Position numbers and translations under genes: made by a program
The notes under the pieces: generated by a model
Seen by the model: the letters and a program-made list of their open reading frames with translations, nothing else
Databases searched by the model: none
What the model was told of the DNA's origin: nothing
NCBI GenBank assembly: GCA_949297365.1
Contig: CASFSL010000046.1
Coordinates: 62,001-126,000, forward strand
DNA from: an uncultured Bacteroidales bacterium
GTDB taxonomy: Bacteria > Bacteroidota > Bacteroidia > Bacteroidales > UBA932
Reading direction: 5' to 3'
DNA length: 64,000 nt
In this document: piece after piece, positions 35,649-43,595 of the stretch
Layout of the letters: each line of letters starts with the position of its first letter
How positions within the stretch are numbered: position 1 is the stretch's first letter

Positions 35649-35657
35649 GTTTACAAA

Positions 35658-35677
35658 AATTAGGGCCAAAAAGGGCC
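35658..35677 (+). repeat. Copy B of the 20-bp direct repeat
   Basis: AATTAGGGCC-A-AAAAGGGCC, one mismatch to 23279-23298, same orientation, 12.4 kb away. Confidence 0.6.
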
Positions 35678-35748
35678 AGGGAGGATTGAGGAATATTCCG
35701 CATCTTTGTTTTCAGAAAAATGACTACAAACTTTAATACTTCAATAAT

Positions 35749-36870
35749 ATGAAAAAAACTTTTATCACTATGATTGCCGCAGTTGTATCTGTCATGGCAG
35801 TCACGTCCTGCGGCGGAGGAGCCGAAGGTCCTGCAGATGAAGTAATGAGCAAAAAGGCTTACACCCAAGCCGTTGCCAAATACGATGACATCTCAGATTT
35901 CAGCAGTGGTCTGGCACGCGTAAGGATAGGTAATTATTATTCCGGCCAATACGGTTATATAAACAAGAAAGGGAAAGAAGTCACGGAAGTCAAATACGTA
36001 ATAGCCTCCAGCACCTTTCATGACGGACTTGCATATGCATACAGGGATGGAAAATATGGATACATAAACACCAAAGGCAAAGAAGTCATTGACTTTAAAT
36101 TTATAAGCGCACACGATTTCTCTGATGGAGCCGCACTTGTAAAAACGGAAAAAGGATACGGATACATCAATACTAAAGGCGAGATAATATCGGCTACAGA
36201 CTACAGTGACGCAGGTGATGATTTCCATGAAGGGCTGACATGGGTCTATAAGGACGGGAATTACGGCTATATCAATAATAAAGGAGAAGTAGTCATTGCC
36301 ATGACATTCAAGGATGCTTACAACTTCTCCGAGGGGGCTGCGCTTGTTGAGACGAAAAGCGGATACGGATACATCAACAAAAAGGGTGAACTGATAACTG
36401 CCGCTGAATACGATGACGGACATGACTATAGCGACGGTTTCGCCATAGTCTACAAAGGCGACAAAATACACGCGCTGAATAATAAAGGGCAGATAGAATT
36501 CACCTTCCCTAATGGGATCCTGCCCGCAGAGAAATTTCACGACGGCATGATCGTCGTATGTGACACGGACAATATGAAATTCGGATACATCAACAAAAAG
36601 GGAGAAATCGCCATTCCCTGCAAATACGACGCTGCAGACAGTTTCCGTAACGGCAAAGCACTGACTGTCATCGTAAAGGGATACGACGAAGATGAAGAGG
36701 AATATGAGGCCATATACAGCATCATCGACACCGATGGAGATGTAGTCGAAAACTTAACCGAATCCGATGCGGAGGATTACGAGAGCGTTGACGAGGATTT
36801 CGACGATATGTTGTACGTAATTACCGAAGGTGAGAGCCTGCGGAGCAGCCTGGAAGACCTGTTCTGGTAA
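35749..36870 (+). CDS. WG-repeat lipoprotein
   Basis: A 373-residue exported protein with a lipoprotein signal (MKKTFITMIAAVVSVMAVTSC, Cys at residue 21). The mature part has about seven WG (KWG) repeats, each about 45 residues, with the core G-Y-I-N-x-K-G-E/K (KYGYINTKG, GYGYINKKG, KFGYINKKG), then an acidic C-terminal tail. WG repeats form a toroid-like beta fold and usually bind other proteins. Its role here is unknown. It is monocistronic, followed by a clear terminator shared with the convergent kinase gene. Confidence 0.88.
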   Translation: MKKTFITMIAAVVSVMAVTSCGGGAEGPADEVMSKKAYTQAVAKYDDISDFSSGLARVRIGNYYSGQYGYINKKGKEVTEVKYVIASSTFHDGLAYAYRDGKYGYINTKGKEVIDFKFISAHDFSDGAALVKTEKGYGYINTKGEIISATDYSDAGDDFHEGLTWVYKDGNYGYINNKGEVVIAMTFKDAYNFSEGAALVETKSGYGYINKKGELITAAEYDDGHDYSDGFAIVYKGDKIHALNNKGQIEFTFPNGILPAEKFHDGMIVVCDTDNMKFGYINKKGEIAIPCKYDAADSFRNGKALTVIVKGYDEDEEEYEAIYSIIDTDGDVVENLTESDAEDYESVDEDFDDMLYVITEGESLRSSLEDLFW

Positions 36871-36900
36871 AAGTACCGGGACCCACACCTGACTTTATGA

Positions 36901-36941
36901 AAAACGGCGGCGGATATCATCTGGATTCCGCCGCTTTTATT
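36901..36941. terminator. Bidirectional terminator hairpin
   Basis: GCGGCGGA (36907-36914) pairs perfectly with TCCGCCGC (36927-36934) around a 12-nt loop, flanked by A-rich and T-rich runs. It lies between the convergent WG-repeat and kinase genes. Confidence 0.85.
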
Positions 36942-38187
36942 TCCGTGGCAATGACGGATAAATCTCCAACATCACAGTGTCAAACTGAGCCAGCCGCAGA
37001 TTGAATATCTCCTGAGCCGCCCAGGCCTCTGGAGAAAGTTCCCCGAAAATTGCTGCCGGATACCGCTTCTGCACAGAGATTGAATATTCAGCCAGATCTT
37101 TTATAAAATCTTGCCTTTCACTATCTATAGTCTTTTGATCCTGTGCCGCCTTGATACAGTCAACAGCACTGCGGTATATCTGCTCGGTCTCCGTCATGGC
37201 CTGCTTCCTGAATCTCTCAAAGCGGGCGGTCTCATCATCCTCTTTCTGCTGCATACGGCTGTCTACGACAGAATCTACGGGTATATTGTCCACGACGGTC
37301 TTCATCTCGTCCACCGCATCGCGGTACATCTGTCCGGTCTCTTCCAGAACCTGTTTGCTGAAAGTCTCAATCTGCTCGCCGGCATTTTTGTTTTTTACAT
37401 CAAGAGCATACACCACGGCCGACAATACAAGCAGCAAGGCCCCTGCACCTGTCCAGATAAAGGGACGACGGTCCGTCGCAGCCAGGGCTTTTCTCAGATC
37501 CGGGATGTTCTGGAAGCGCTCTGCCGGTTCGGGACGGCTGCAGCGACGGGCGACCCTGCGGTAACGGCGGCCGCCGAAAAGCAGGTTGATTATCAGGCCG
37601 AGCGAATAGATATCCGATGCGGCTCCGGCAGAGCCATCCCCTTGAAGGACTTCCGGAGCGGAATAGCCGCAAGTGCCTCCCACCGCCCCGGCATAGACAC
37701 TGTCCTCGCTGACCGACAACCCGAAATCTATGATACGGGCGGCCCCGTTGGCATTGACCACGATATTGTCCGGTTTGAGGTCGTTGTGCAGGATACCCCG
37801 GTGATGCAGATAATCCATTCCGTCCAGAATATCATTGAGCACTGCCCTGCGCTGAGCGGCAGAGGGAGCCGTCGCCACGAACTCATCCAGAGTACGCCCC
37901 GAGATGTACTCCATCTCGATTGCAGGACCGGCAGGAGTATCCTCCTCGAACCCTAAAATACTCACCACGCATGGATGCGACAGGTCCCTGCACAGCTCAT
38001 ACTCCCGCCTGAGAAGCGAGACAGACATCGCATTGTCCTCGACGGCTATTTTAAGAGCCACGTACCTCGTTCCGTGCCTGGCTTTCAGGGTTCGGAACAT
38101 CCTACCCTCGCTTATTGTCCCCAATATGACGATACCATCCTGTCCCGAAACGCTGGAAACATCCACTGAACCGGAATGTATTTTCAT
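36937..38187 (-). CDS. Membrane-anchored eukaryotic-like Ser/Thr protein kinase
   Basis: A 416-residue protein. The kinase domain (about 15-235) has VALK (Lys46), a catalytic loop HNDLKPDN (134-141, with Asn replacing the Arg of HRD), DFG (154-156) and SAPE. It lacks the N-terminal Gly-rich pattern of a classical P-loop (GTISEGRMF). A single transmembrane helix (about 242-262) is followed by an extracytoplasmic alpha-helical domain of about 150 residues rich in Glu, Gln and Arg. The substrate is unknown. Its ATG overlaps the stop of the small gene upstream (ATGA), suggesting that the two proteins work together. Confidence 0.85.
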   Translation of the reverse strand: MKIHSGSVDVSSVSGQDGIVILGTISEGRMFRTLKARHGTRYVALKIAVEDNAMSVSLLRREYELCRDLSHPCVVSILGFEEDTPAGPAIEMEYISGRTLDEFVATAPSAAQRRAVLNDILDGMDYLHHRGILHNDLKPDNIVVNANGAARIIDFGLSVSEDSVYAGAVGGTCGYSAPEVLQGDGSAGAASDIYSLGLIINLLFGGRRYRRVARRCSRPEPAERFQNIPDLRKALAATDRRPFIWTGAGALLLVLSAVVYALDVKNKNAGEQIETFSKQVLEETGQMYRDAVDEMKTVVDNIPVDSVVDSRMQQKEDDETARFERFRKQAMTETEQIYRSAVDCIKAAQDQKTIDSERQDFIKDLAEYSISVQKRYPAAIFGELSPEAWAAQEIFNLRLAQFDTVMLEIYPSLPRK

Positions 38188-38777
38188 AAATCAGATGATT
38201 TTAATTGTTCCAAAGTCGTAAGCCCGTGGTCCGTACCCATCACATATCGGGGCACCACCTGCCCGTCATGCACGAAATTATCGACGGTCAGCGGATAACC
38301 CAGGATGAACAGGCTGCATTCAAATGTATCTCCGGGCCGCATCGTGGAATTCTCCGTCTCCACCGCCCTGAATGTGTGTCCGCCCTCCAGCTCCACCACG
38401 CACAGCCGGTCCGGCAGCCAGCCTATCCGAAGCCGGTCCCCTATCCGCAGATCTTCTGTCCTCACCGACCTGCCGCCGGAGACCAGGTCCGATTCCTTTC
38501 CGGTCACCTCCCTGACATGCGTGCAGAAAGCCTCCCAGCCGCTGAATCCGATATAGTGACACAGCACATCCAGAGTCCGTACAAAGACCGTATCATAGCC
38601 CTTCATATGACCCCATATCCTGCGCAGGGTGTTTTCCGCGATATGCTCACGGGTTATACGTTCTATCTCCGATGCCAGAAAGGCAAAATCCGCACGGCAG
38701 GTCAACGGACTGCCCAGGCACCGCTCTACTTCCAGTCTCAAGGCCGCTATCTGCGGCAGGTCAGCATTGATATTCAT
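38184..38777 (-). CDS. Predicted regulatory partner of the kinase, helical N-terminal domain
   Basis: A 197-residue protein whose N-terminal 90 residues resemble a helical, HTH-like domain I remember at the start of many Bacteroidota regulatory proteins: SPLTCRADFAFLASEIERITREHIAENTLRRIWGH, then LDVLCHYIGFSGWEAFC. The C-terminal 100 residues form a small beta-rich domain (GDRLRIGWLPDRLCVVELEGG...) of unknown type. The ATG at 38777 was chosen because it lies 2 nt after rnhA; a longer frame reaching 38936 would overlap rnhA. It overlaps the kinase gene by 4 nt. A transcription-factor role is uncertain. Confidence 0.65.
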   Translation of the reverse strand: MNINADLPQIAALRLEVERCLGSPLTCRADFAFLASEIERITREHIAENTLRRIWGHMKGYDTVFVRTLDVLCHYIGFSGWEAFCTHVREVTGKESDLVSGGRSVRTEDLRIGDRLRIGWLPDRLCVVELEGGHTFRAVETENSTMRPGDTFECSLFILGYPLTVDNFVHDGQVVPRYVMGTDHGLTTLEQLKSSDL

Positions 38778-38779
38778 AA

Positions 38780-39250
38780 TTATCTGTCTTCTTGCGGATT
38801 GTGGGCATCCTGTACTGCAGTGGCGGCGGCTACGGCCAGCTGGTCGCAGCGGTTGTTCATCGGGTTGTCCGCATGTCCCTTGACCCAGACGAAACGGACG
38901 CGGTGACGGCGGTACACCTCCAGAAAGCGCATCCACAGGTCTGCGTTGAGACGTTTCTCGAACCGCTTGCGCTCCCAGCCGAAGACCCAGCCCTTGTTGA
39001 CCGAGTCCACCACATACCGCGAGTCACTGTACAGGATGATCTCGGCATTGGGACGCTTGACCGCCTCCAGACCGACGATGACAGCCGTCAGTTCCATACG
39101 GTTGTTGGTGGTCTCCGCAAAGCCCCCGGACAGTTCCTTATAGTGTTCTCCGCAACGGAGTATGACTCCGTAACCGCCCGGCCCGGGATTGCCCCTGGAC
39201 GAGCCGTCGGTAAATATCTCTATCGGCAACAACTTTCTCTCCACACACAT
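38780..39250 (-). CDS. rnhA: Ribonuclease HI
   Basis: A 156-residue RNase H. The four catalytic carboxylates are present: Asp in FTDGSSRGNPGPGG, Glu in NNRMELTAV, Asp in YSDSRYVVD and Asp in NNRCDQLA. It cuts the RNA strand of RNA-DNA hybrids. A few extra N-terminal residues (CVERKL) precede the fold; the ATG at 39250 is used. It lies 11 nt after pdxA and 2 nt before the kinase partner gene, in one minus-strand run. Confidence 0.93.
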   Translation of the reverse strand: MCVERKLLPIEIFTDGSSRGNPGPGGYGVILRCGEHYKELSGGFAETTNNRMELTAVIVGLEAVKRPNAEIILYSDSRYVVDSVNKGWVFGWERKRFEKRLNADLWMRFLEVYRRHRVRFVWVKGHADNPMNNRCDQLAVAAATAVQDAHNPQEDR

Positions 39251-39261
39251 CGCTCAAGACA

Positions 39262-40344
39262 CTAGACCGGTCCTCTTACTCCGCCTTTGGAGCCGCCTTC
39301 CTGAGCCGGTGCGGACTTAAGGACATTCTCCCTCATCTGATCGTAGTTCCAGCGGTTGCGGACAATGTCTATAGCCTCGTATATCGCTGACTTCATAGGC
39401 ATAGGATTGGCCGTACCCTTTCCGGCCAGCTCGTAAGCCGTACCGTGGTCCGGGGCCGTGCGCACTACCGGCAGGCCGGCGGTGAAGTTGACTCCCGTAT
39501 CGAAGGCCAGGGCCTTGAACGGAATCAGTCCCTGGTCGTGGTACATGGCCAGCACTGCGTCGAAGTTGTACTGCTGATGGGTGCTGAAGAAACCGTCAGG
39601 CGAATAGGCCCCGAACGCCAGGACATTCTCCTGCCCAGCCGCCTCTATGGCAGGATTGATAATCTCTATCTCCTCGCGGCCGAGCATTCCGCCGTCTCCC
39701 GAATGAGGATTCAGGCCCAGTACGGCTATCTTGGGACGGACTATGCCGAAATCCCTCTTCAGCGAGGCGTTCATTAGACGCAGCTTGCTCAGAATCTTGT
39801 CAGTGGACAGCGCGGAAGGCACCTGCGACAACGGAAGATGGTTTGTCAGCACACCGACCCTCATCTTGTCGGCAACCAGACACATGATACCGTCCTTTAC
39901 TCCGAACTCGTTGATAAGGAACTCTGTATGTCCGGTGAATCCGGGAAAATGCAGGGCAACGGCCTTTTTATTGAGCGGAGCCGTCACCATAGCGTCCAGG
40001 TCCCCGTTCCTCAAATCCTTGACCGCCTCTCTGAGGGCTATAAGTGACGCATTGGCCGCTTCCGGAGCCGGCTGACCGGGATCGATGCGGAAATTATCCG
40101 GCACACAGTTGATGATATTGACCCTCTTGGGATGAAAATCCTTGGCTGTGTTGATGATATTGGTATTAAGGCTGTCCGTGTCCGGCAGCTGCTTCTTGTA
40201 GAAACCGAAGGCCCTCGACGAGCCGTATACGACAGGAACGCAGATATCAAGCAGACGGGCATCAGTCAAGGACTTGATTATGACCTCATAGCCCACTCCG
40301 TTGGTATCTCCCTGCGTTATTCCTATTATAATTTTTCTATCCAT
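39262..40344 (-). CDS. pdxA: 4-hydroxythreonine-4-phosphate dehydrogenase
   Basis: A 360-residue PdxA of normal length. It starts IIIGITQGDTNGVGYEVI, and the metal-binding histidines are visible in FTGHTEF, TNHLPL and AMYHDQGLIPFK. It oxidises 4-phosphohydroxy-threonine in the DXP-dependent pyridoxal phosphate pathway. The last 20 residues (about 340-360) are Gly-rich and probably disordered. The gene is divergent from recG, with a 59-nt shared region. Confidence 0.94.
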   Translation of the reverse strand: MDRKIIIGITQGDTNGVGYEVIIKSLTDARLLDICVPVVYGSSRAFGFYKKQLPDTDSLNTNIINTAKDFHPKRVNIINCVPDNFRIDPGQPAPEAANASLIALREAVKDLRNGDLDAMVTAPLNKKAVALHFPGFTGHTEFLINEFGVKDGIMCLVADKMRVGVLTNHLPLSQVPSALSTDKILSKLRLMNASLKRDFGIVRPKIAVLGLNPHSGDGGMLGREEIEIINPAIEAAGQENVLAFGAYSPDGFFSTHQQYNFDAVLAMYHDQGLIPFKALAFDTGVNFTAGLPVVRTAPDHGTAYELAGKGTANPMPMKSAIYEAIDIVRNRWNYDQMRENVLKSAPAQEGGSKGGVRGPV

Positions 40345-40391
40345 AATTTCACATTTTTGGATTAAAATGACATTAAGGATGCAAAATTACT

Positions 40392-40399
40392 TAAATTTG
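40392..40399 (+). promoter_or_regulatory. Putative -7 promoter element of recG, predicts a leaderless message
   Basis: TAAATTTG fits TAnnTTTG and ends 4 nt before the recG ATG, so transcription would begin at or next to the start codon. Confidence 0.5.
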
Positions 40400-40403
40400 C
40401 CTT

Positions 40404-42518
40404 ATGTCCTACATTCTTGACAGGGAAATAAAATATCTGCCCGGCATCGGGGAAAAGAGGGCCGGACTCCTGGAAAAGGAGCTCGGCATCCGCACTTTCG
40501 GAGACATGCTCTACACCTTTCCCTTCCGGTACATCGACCGGAGCAAGGTGTACTCTATCGCAGAGATAGACTCCGCCACGGCATACATACAGCTCCGAGG
40601 CAGGATCGTGAGGACATCCGCCGCCGGGGAGGGCAAGGGCCGCCGCCTGATCGCCACCCTCAGGGACGAGAGCGGCACCATCGACCTGGTGTTCTTCAAG
40701 GGGGTCAAATGGATTCAGGACAAAATCTCGGCCAACAAGGAGTACATAGTCTTCGGAAAGCCTTCCCTGTTCAACGGCACCTGGAACATGGTACACCCGG
40801 AGCTGGACCCGGTCGGGGAAAGCGGCACCTCATCCTGGCCGTCAACACTCATAGGCATCTATTCCAGCACCGACAAGCTGCGCAACAACGGCATCTCCGT
40901 CAAGGTATTCGCCAAGCTGCAGCAGACTCTCCAGCAGAAGATCCAGGGACTCATCCGGGAGACCCTGCCCCAGGAGGTCATTGCGGCCAACAAGCTGCCG
41001 TCCCTGGCATTTGCCCTGAGCAATATACATTTTCCCAAGGATATAAGAAGCCTGGAAGCGGCCCGGTACCGTCTGAAATTCGAGGAGCTGTTCTTCCTGC
41101 AGCTGTCCCTGCTGCGGCAGAAGAACGTAAGGATGAGCGGCTCGTCCGGCATACTTTTCCGGAAAGTCGGAGAGGCATTCAACTGGTGCTACAGCCACCT
41201 GCCCTACGAGCTGACGGGAGCTCAGAAACGGGTCATCAAGGAGATACGCCGCGATACCGTGTCCGGAAAGCAGATGAACCGCCTCCTGCAGGGAGACGTG
41301 GGCAGCGGCAAGACGATGGTGGCCATGCTTTCCGCCCTCATCGCGGTGGACAACGGCTACCAGGCCTGCATCATGGCCCCGACCGAGGTGCTGGCGGTGC
41401 AGCACTGGCGCAACTTCGAGCGCAGTCTGACCGGTTCGGGTGTCAGGGTCGCCCTGCTGACTGGCAGCACCAAGGCCAAGGAGCGCAGGGAGATAGACGC
41501 GGGACTGCGGGACGGAAGCATCGACATACTCATAGGCACTCATGCCGTCATAGAGGAAAGCGTGGTCTTCCATCGCCTGGGCTTCGTGGTCATCGACGAG
41601 CAGCACCGCTTCGGCGTGGACCAGCGGGCCCGGCTCCGGCTCAAATCGACCGAGCCGCCGCATATCCTGGTCATGACCGCCACGCCCATACCGCGTACCT
41701 TAGCGATGACCCTGTACGGAGACCTGGACGTATCCGTGCTCGACGAGCTGCCTCCGGGCCGCAAGCCGGTGCAGACCATACACGTGACCGAGGGACAGCG
41801 GTACAAGATGTACGACTTCATCAAGAAAGAGATAAAAAGCGGCAGGCAGGCCTTCATCGTCTATCCGCTCATCAAAGAGTCCGAGAAACTCGACTATCAG
41901 AACCTGGAAGAGGGTTATCAGACAGTCGTGAACTATTTCCCCGCACCGGAATTCGTGACGGCTGTCGTCCACGGCCAGCAGACCAACGAGAACAAGGCCC
42001 ACGACATGAAGCTATTCGCCGACGGCAAGGCCGACATACTGGTGGCTACATCGGTCATCGAGGTCGGTGTGGACGTTCCAAACGCCTCGGTGATGGTCAT
42101 CGAGAGCGCGGAGCGTTTCGGTCTGTCCCAGCTCCACCAGCTGAGAGGCCGGGTCGGACGCGGAGCCGAGAAGTCCTACTGCATCCTCATGACCGGCTAC
42201 AAGCTCAGCGAGGACTCACGCAAAAGGATTGAGCTGATGTGCTCGACGGGAGACGGCTTCGAGCTGGCCGAGGCCGACCTGCGCATGAGAGGTCCGGGCG
42301 ACATGGAAGGTACGCGGCAGAGCGGTCTTGCCTTCGACCTGCGGATAGCCGACCTCGGCAAGGACTCCCCTATCCTGGCCCAGGCCCGCTCAGCCGCCGC
42401 CGACATCCTGGCCACCGATCCCCTGCTCGAAAGTCCATCCTCCGCCCTGCTCCGCACAGGCCTGGACCGTCTCCGGCAGGAAGGCGGCGAAGTCATTGAT
42501 TATTCAACCATAAGTTAA
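40404..42518 (+). CDS. recG: ATP-dependent DNA helicase RecG
   Basis: A 704-residue RecG. The N-terminal wedge/OB domain begins YLPGIGEKRAGLLEKELG and continues AYIQLRGRIVR. The helicase has Walker A GDVGSGKT, motif II DEQHRFG and motif III TATPIPRT; motif VI includes QLRGRVGRG. RecG reverses stalled replication forks and branch-migrates Holliday junctions. The gene begins a small plus-strand operon with mgsA (5-nt gap) and the Nudix gene. Confidence 0.96.
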   Translation: MSYILDREIKYLPGIGEKRAGLLEKELGIRTFGDMLYTFPFRYIDRSKVYSIAEIDSATAYIQLRGRIVRTSAAGEGKGRRLIATLRDESGTIDLVFFKGVKWIQDKISANKEYIVFGKPSLFNGTWNMVHPELDPVGESGTSSWPSTLIGIYSSTDKLRNNGISVKVFAKLQQTLQQKIQGLIRETLPQEVIAANKLPSLAFALSNIHFPKDIRSLEAARYRLKFEELFFLQLSLLRQKNVRMSGSSGILFRKVGEAFNWCYSHLPYELTGAQKRVIKEIRRDTVSGKQMNRLLQGDVGSGKTMVAMLSALIAVDNGYQACIMAPTEVLAVQHWRNFERSLTGSGVRVALLTGSTKAKERREIDAGLRDGSIDILIGTHAVIEESVVFHRLGFVVIDEQHRFGVDQRARLRLKSTEPPHILVMTATPIPRTLAMTLYGDLDVSVLDELPPGRKPVQTIHVTEGQRYKMYDFIKKEIKSGRQAFIVYPLIKESEKLDYQNLEEGYQTVVNYFPAPEFVTAVVHGQQTNENKAHDMKLFADGKADILVATSVIEVGVDVPNASVMVIESAERFGLSQLHQLRGRVGRGAEKSYCILMTGYKLSEDSRKRIELMCSTGDGFELAEADLRMRGPGDMEGTRQSGLAFDLRIADLGKDSPILAQARSAAADILATDPLLESPSSALLRTGLDRLRQEGGEVIDYSTIS

Positions 42519-42523
42519 GATAT

Positions 42524-42994
42524 ATGAGAATACGCACCATTGCCCTAGTGGCACACGACAACTGCAAGAGAGATCTGATAGAGTGGGTACGCTTCAACAG
42601 AGGCACCCTGGAAAAATACCGTCTGGTATGCACCGGCACCACCGGCCGCCTCGTACAGGAGGCTTTGGAGGAGGACGGACAGAAGGACCTGAATATCACC
42701 CGCCTGAAATCCGGTCCTCTCGGAGGAGACCAGCAACTGGGCGCACTCATAGCCGAGGAGGTCATCGACATGATAGTGTTTTTCTGGGACCCCATGCAGC
42801 CACAGCCCCACGACGTGGACGTAAAGGCCCTGCTGCGCATCTCCAACCTCTACAATGTCCCCACGGCCTACAACCGCAGCACGGCCGATTTCCTCATCTC
42901 CTCGCCCCTTTTCAAGGAGGACTACGACAGGAAGATACGCGACTACTCCGGCTACCTCAACCGAGAGCTGAACGAAGCCACGTCACAAAACTGA
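42524..42994 (+). CDS. mgsA: Methylglyoxal synthase
   Basis: A 156-residue MgsA. The family motifs are ALVAHDNCKRDLIEWV (phosphate-binding region), TGTTGRL, and SGPLGGDQQLG, which holds the catalytic Asp at about residue 70; FFWDPMQPQPHDVDVKALLR closes the signature. It converts dihydroxyacetone phosphate to methylglyoxal and phosphate, a bypass of lower glycolysis used when phosphate is scarce. The gap to recG is 5 nt and to the Nudix gene 16 nt. Confidence 0.95.
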   Translation: MRIRTIALVAHDNCKRDLIEWVRFNRGTLEKYRLVCTGTTGRLVQEALEEDGQKDLNITRLKSGPLGGDQQLGALIAEEVIDMIVFFWDPMQPQPHDVDVKALLRISNLYNVPTAYNRSTADFLISSPLFKEDYDRKIRDYSGYLNRELNEATSQN

Positions 42995-43010
42995 AAGACA
43001 GGACAAAGCC

Positions 43011-43595
43011 ATGACTGAAAACATACAGAAAGAGCCTGCGAATGATGTTCAGCAGGATGATATGAAGTGGACGGTACTGGAGAGCGAGTATCTCTTCCGC
43101 CGTCCGTGGCTGACCGCCAGACGCGACAAGGTCCGCCTGCCCAACGGCAATATCAATCCCGAGTTTTACGTCCTCGAATACCCTGACTGGGTCAATGTAA
43201 TCGCCATCACCGATGAAGGCCGCTTCATCATCGAGCGGCAGTACCGGCACGGCATAGGCTCCGCAGGATGGGAAATTCCGGCCGGAGTCTGCGAAAAAGG
43301 CGAGACCCCGGAACAGGCCGCCAGGCGCGAGCTGCTGGAAGAGACCGGCTTCGGGGACGGGAAATGGACTCTCAGCCTCGTCTCAGCACCCAACGCCAGC
43401 ACCAGCAACAACCACTGCTACAGTTTCGTGGCCACCGATGTACGGAAGATCACCGGCCAGCATCTGGAGGCCACCGAGGACATCAGCGTACATCTGAAGA
43501 CCCGTGAGGAGGTCCTGGAACTGATGCTCTCCGGCCAGATCCGCCAGGCCACCATGCTCAGCCCCCTCTGGAAATATTTTGCAGAGCACCCTTAG
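43011..43595 (+). CDS. Nudix hydrolase, ADP-ribose pyrophosphatase-like
   Basis: A 194-residue protein. The Nudix box GVCEKGETPEQAARRELLEETGFG (split view: GVCEKGETPEQAAR, then RELLEETGFG, about residues 92-115) matches G-x5-E-x7-R-E-U-x-E-E-x-G-U fully. The preceding VNVIAITDEGRFIIERQYRHG and the ending QATMLSPLW resemble ADP-ribose pyrophosphatases. The exact nucleotide substrate is not known. Its TAG overlaps the stop of the convergent lipoprotein gene by 4 nt. Confidence 0.88.
   Translation: MTENIQKEPANDVQQDDMKWTVLESEYLFRRPWLTARRDKVRLPNGNINPEFYVLEYPDWVNVIAITDEGRFIIERQYRHGIGSAGWEIPAGVCEKGETPEQAARRELLEETGFGDGKWTLSLVSAPNASTSNNHCYSFVATDVRKITGQHLEATEDISVHLKTREEVLELMLSGQIRQATMLSPLWKYFAEHP

Noticed and set aside
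38778..38936. An N-terminal extension of the kinase-partner gene
   Set aside because: These codons overlap rnhA in a different frame and give a Pro/Arg-rich, low-complexity sequence. The ATG at 38777 follows the rnhA stop by 2 nt.
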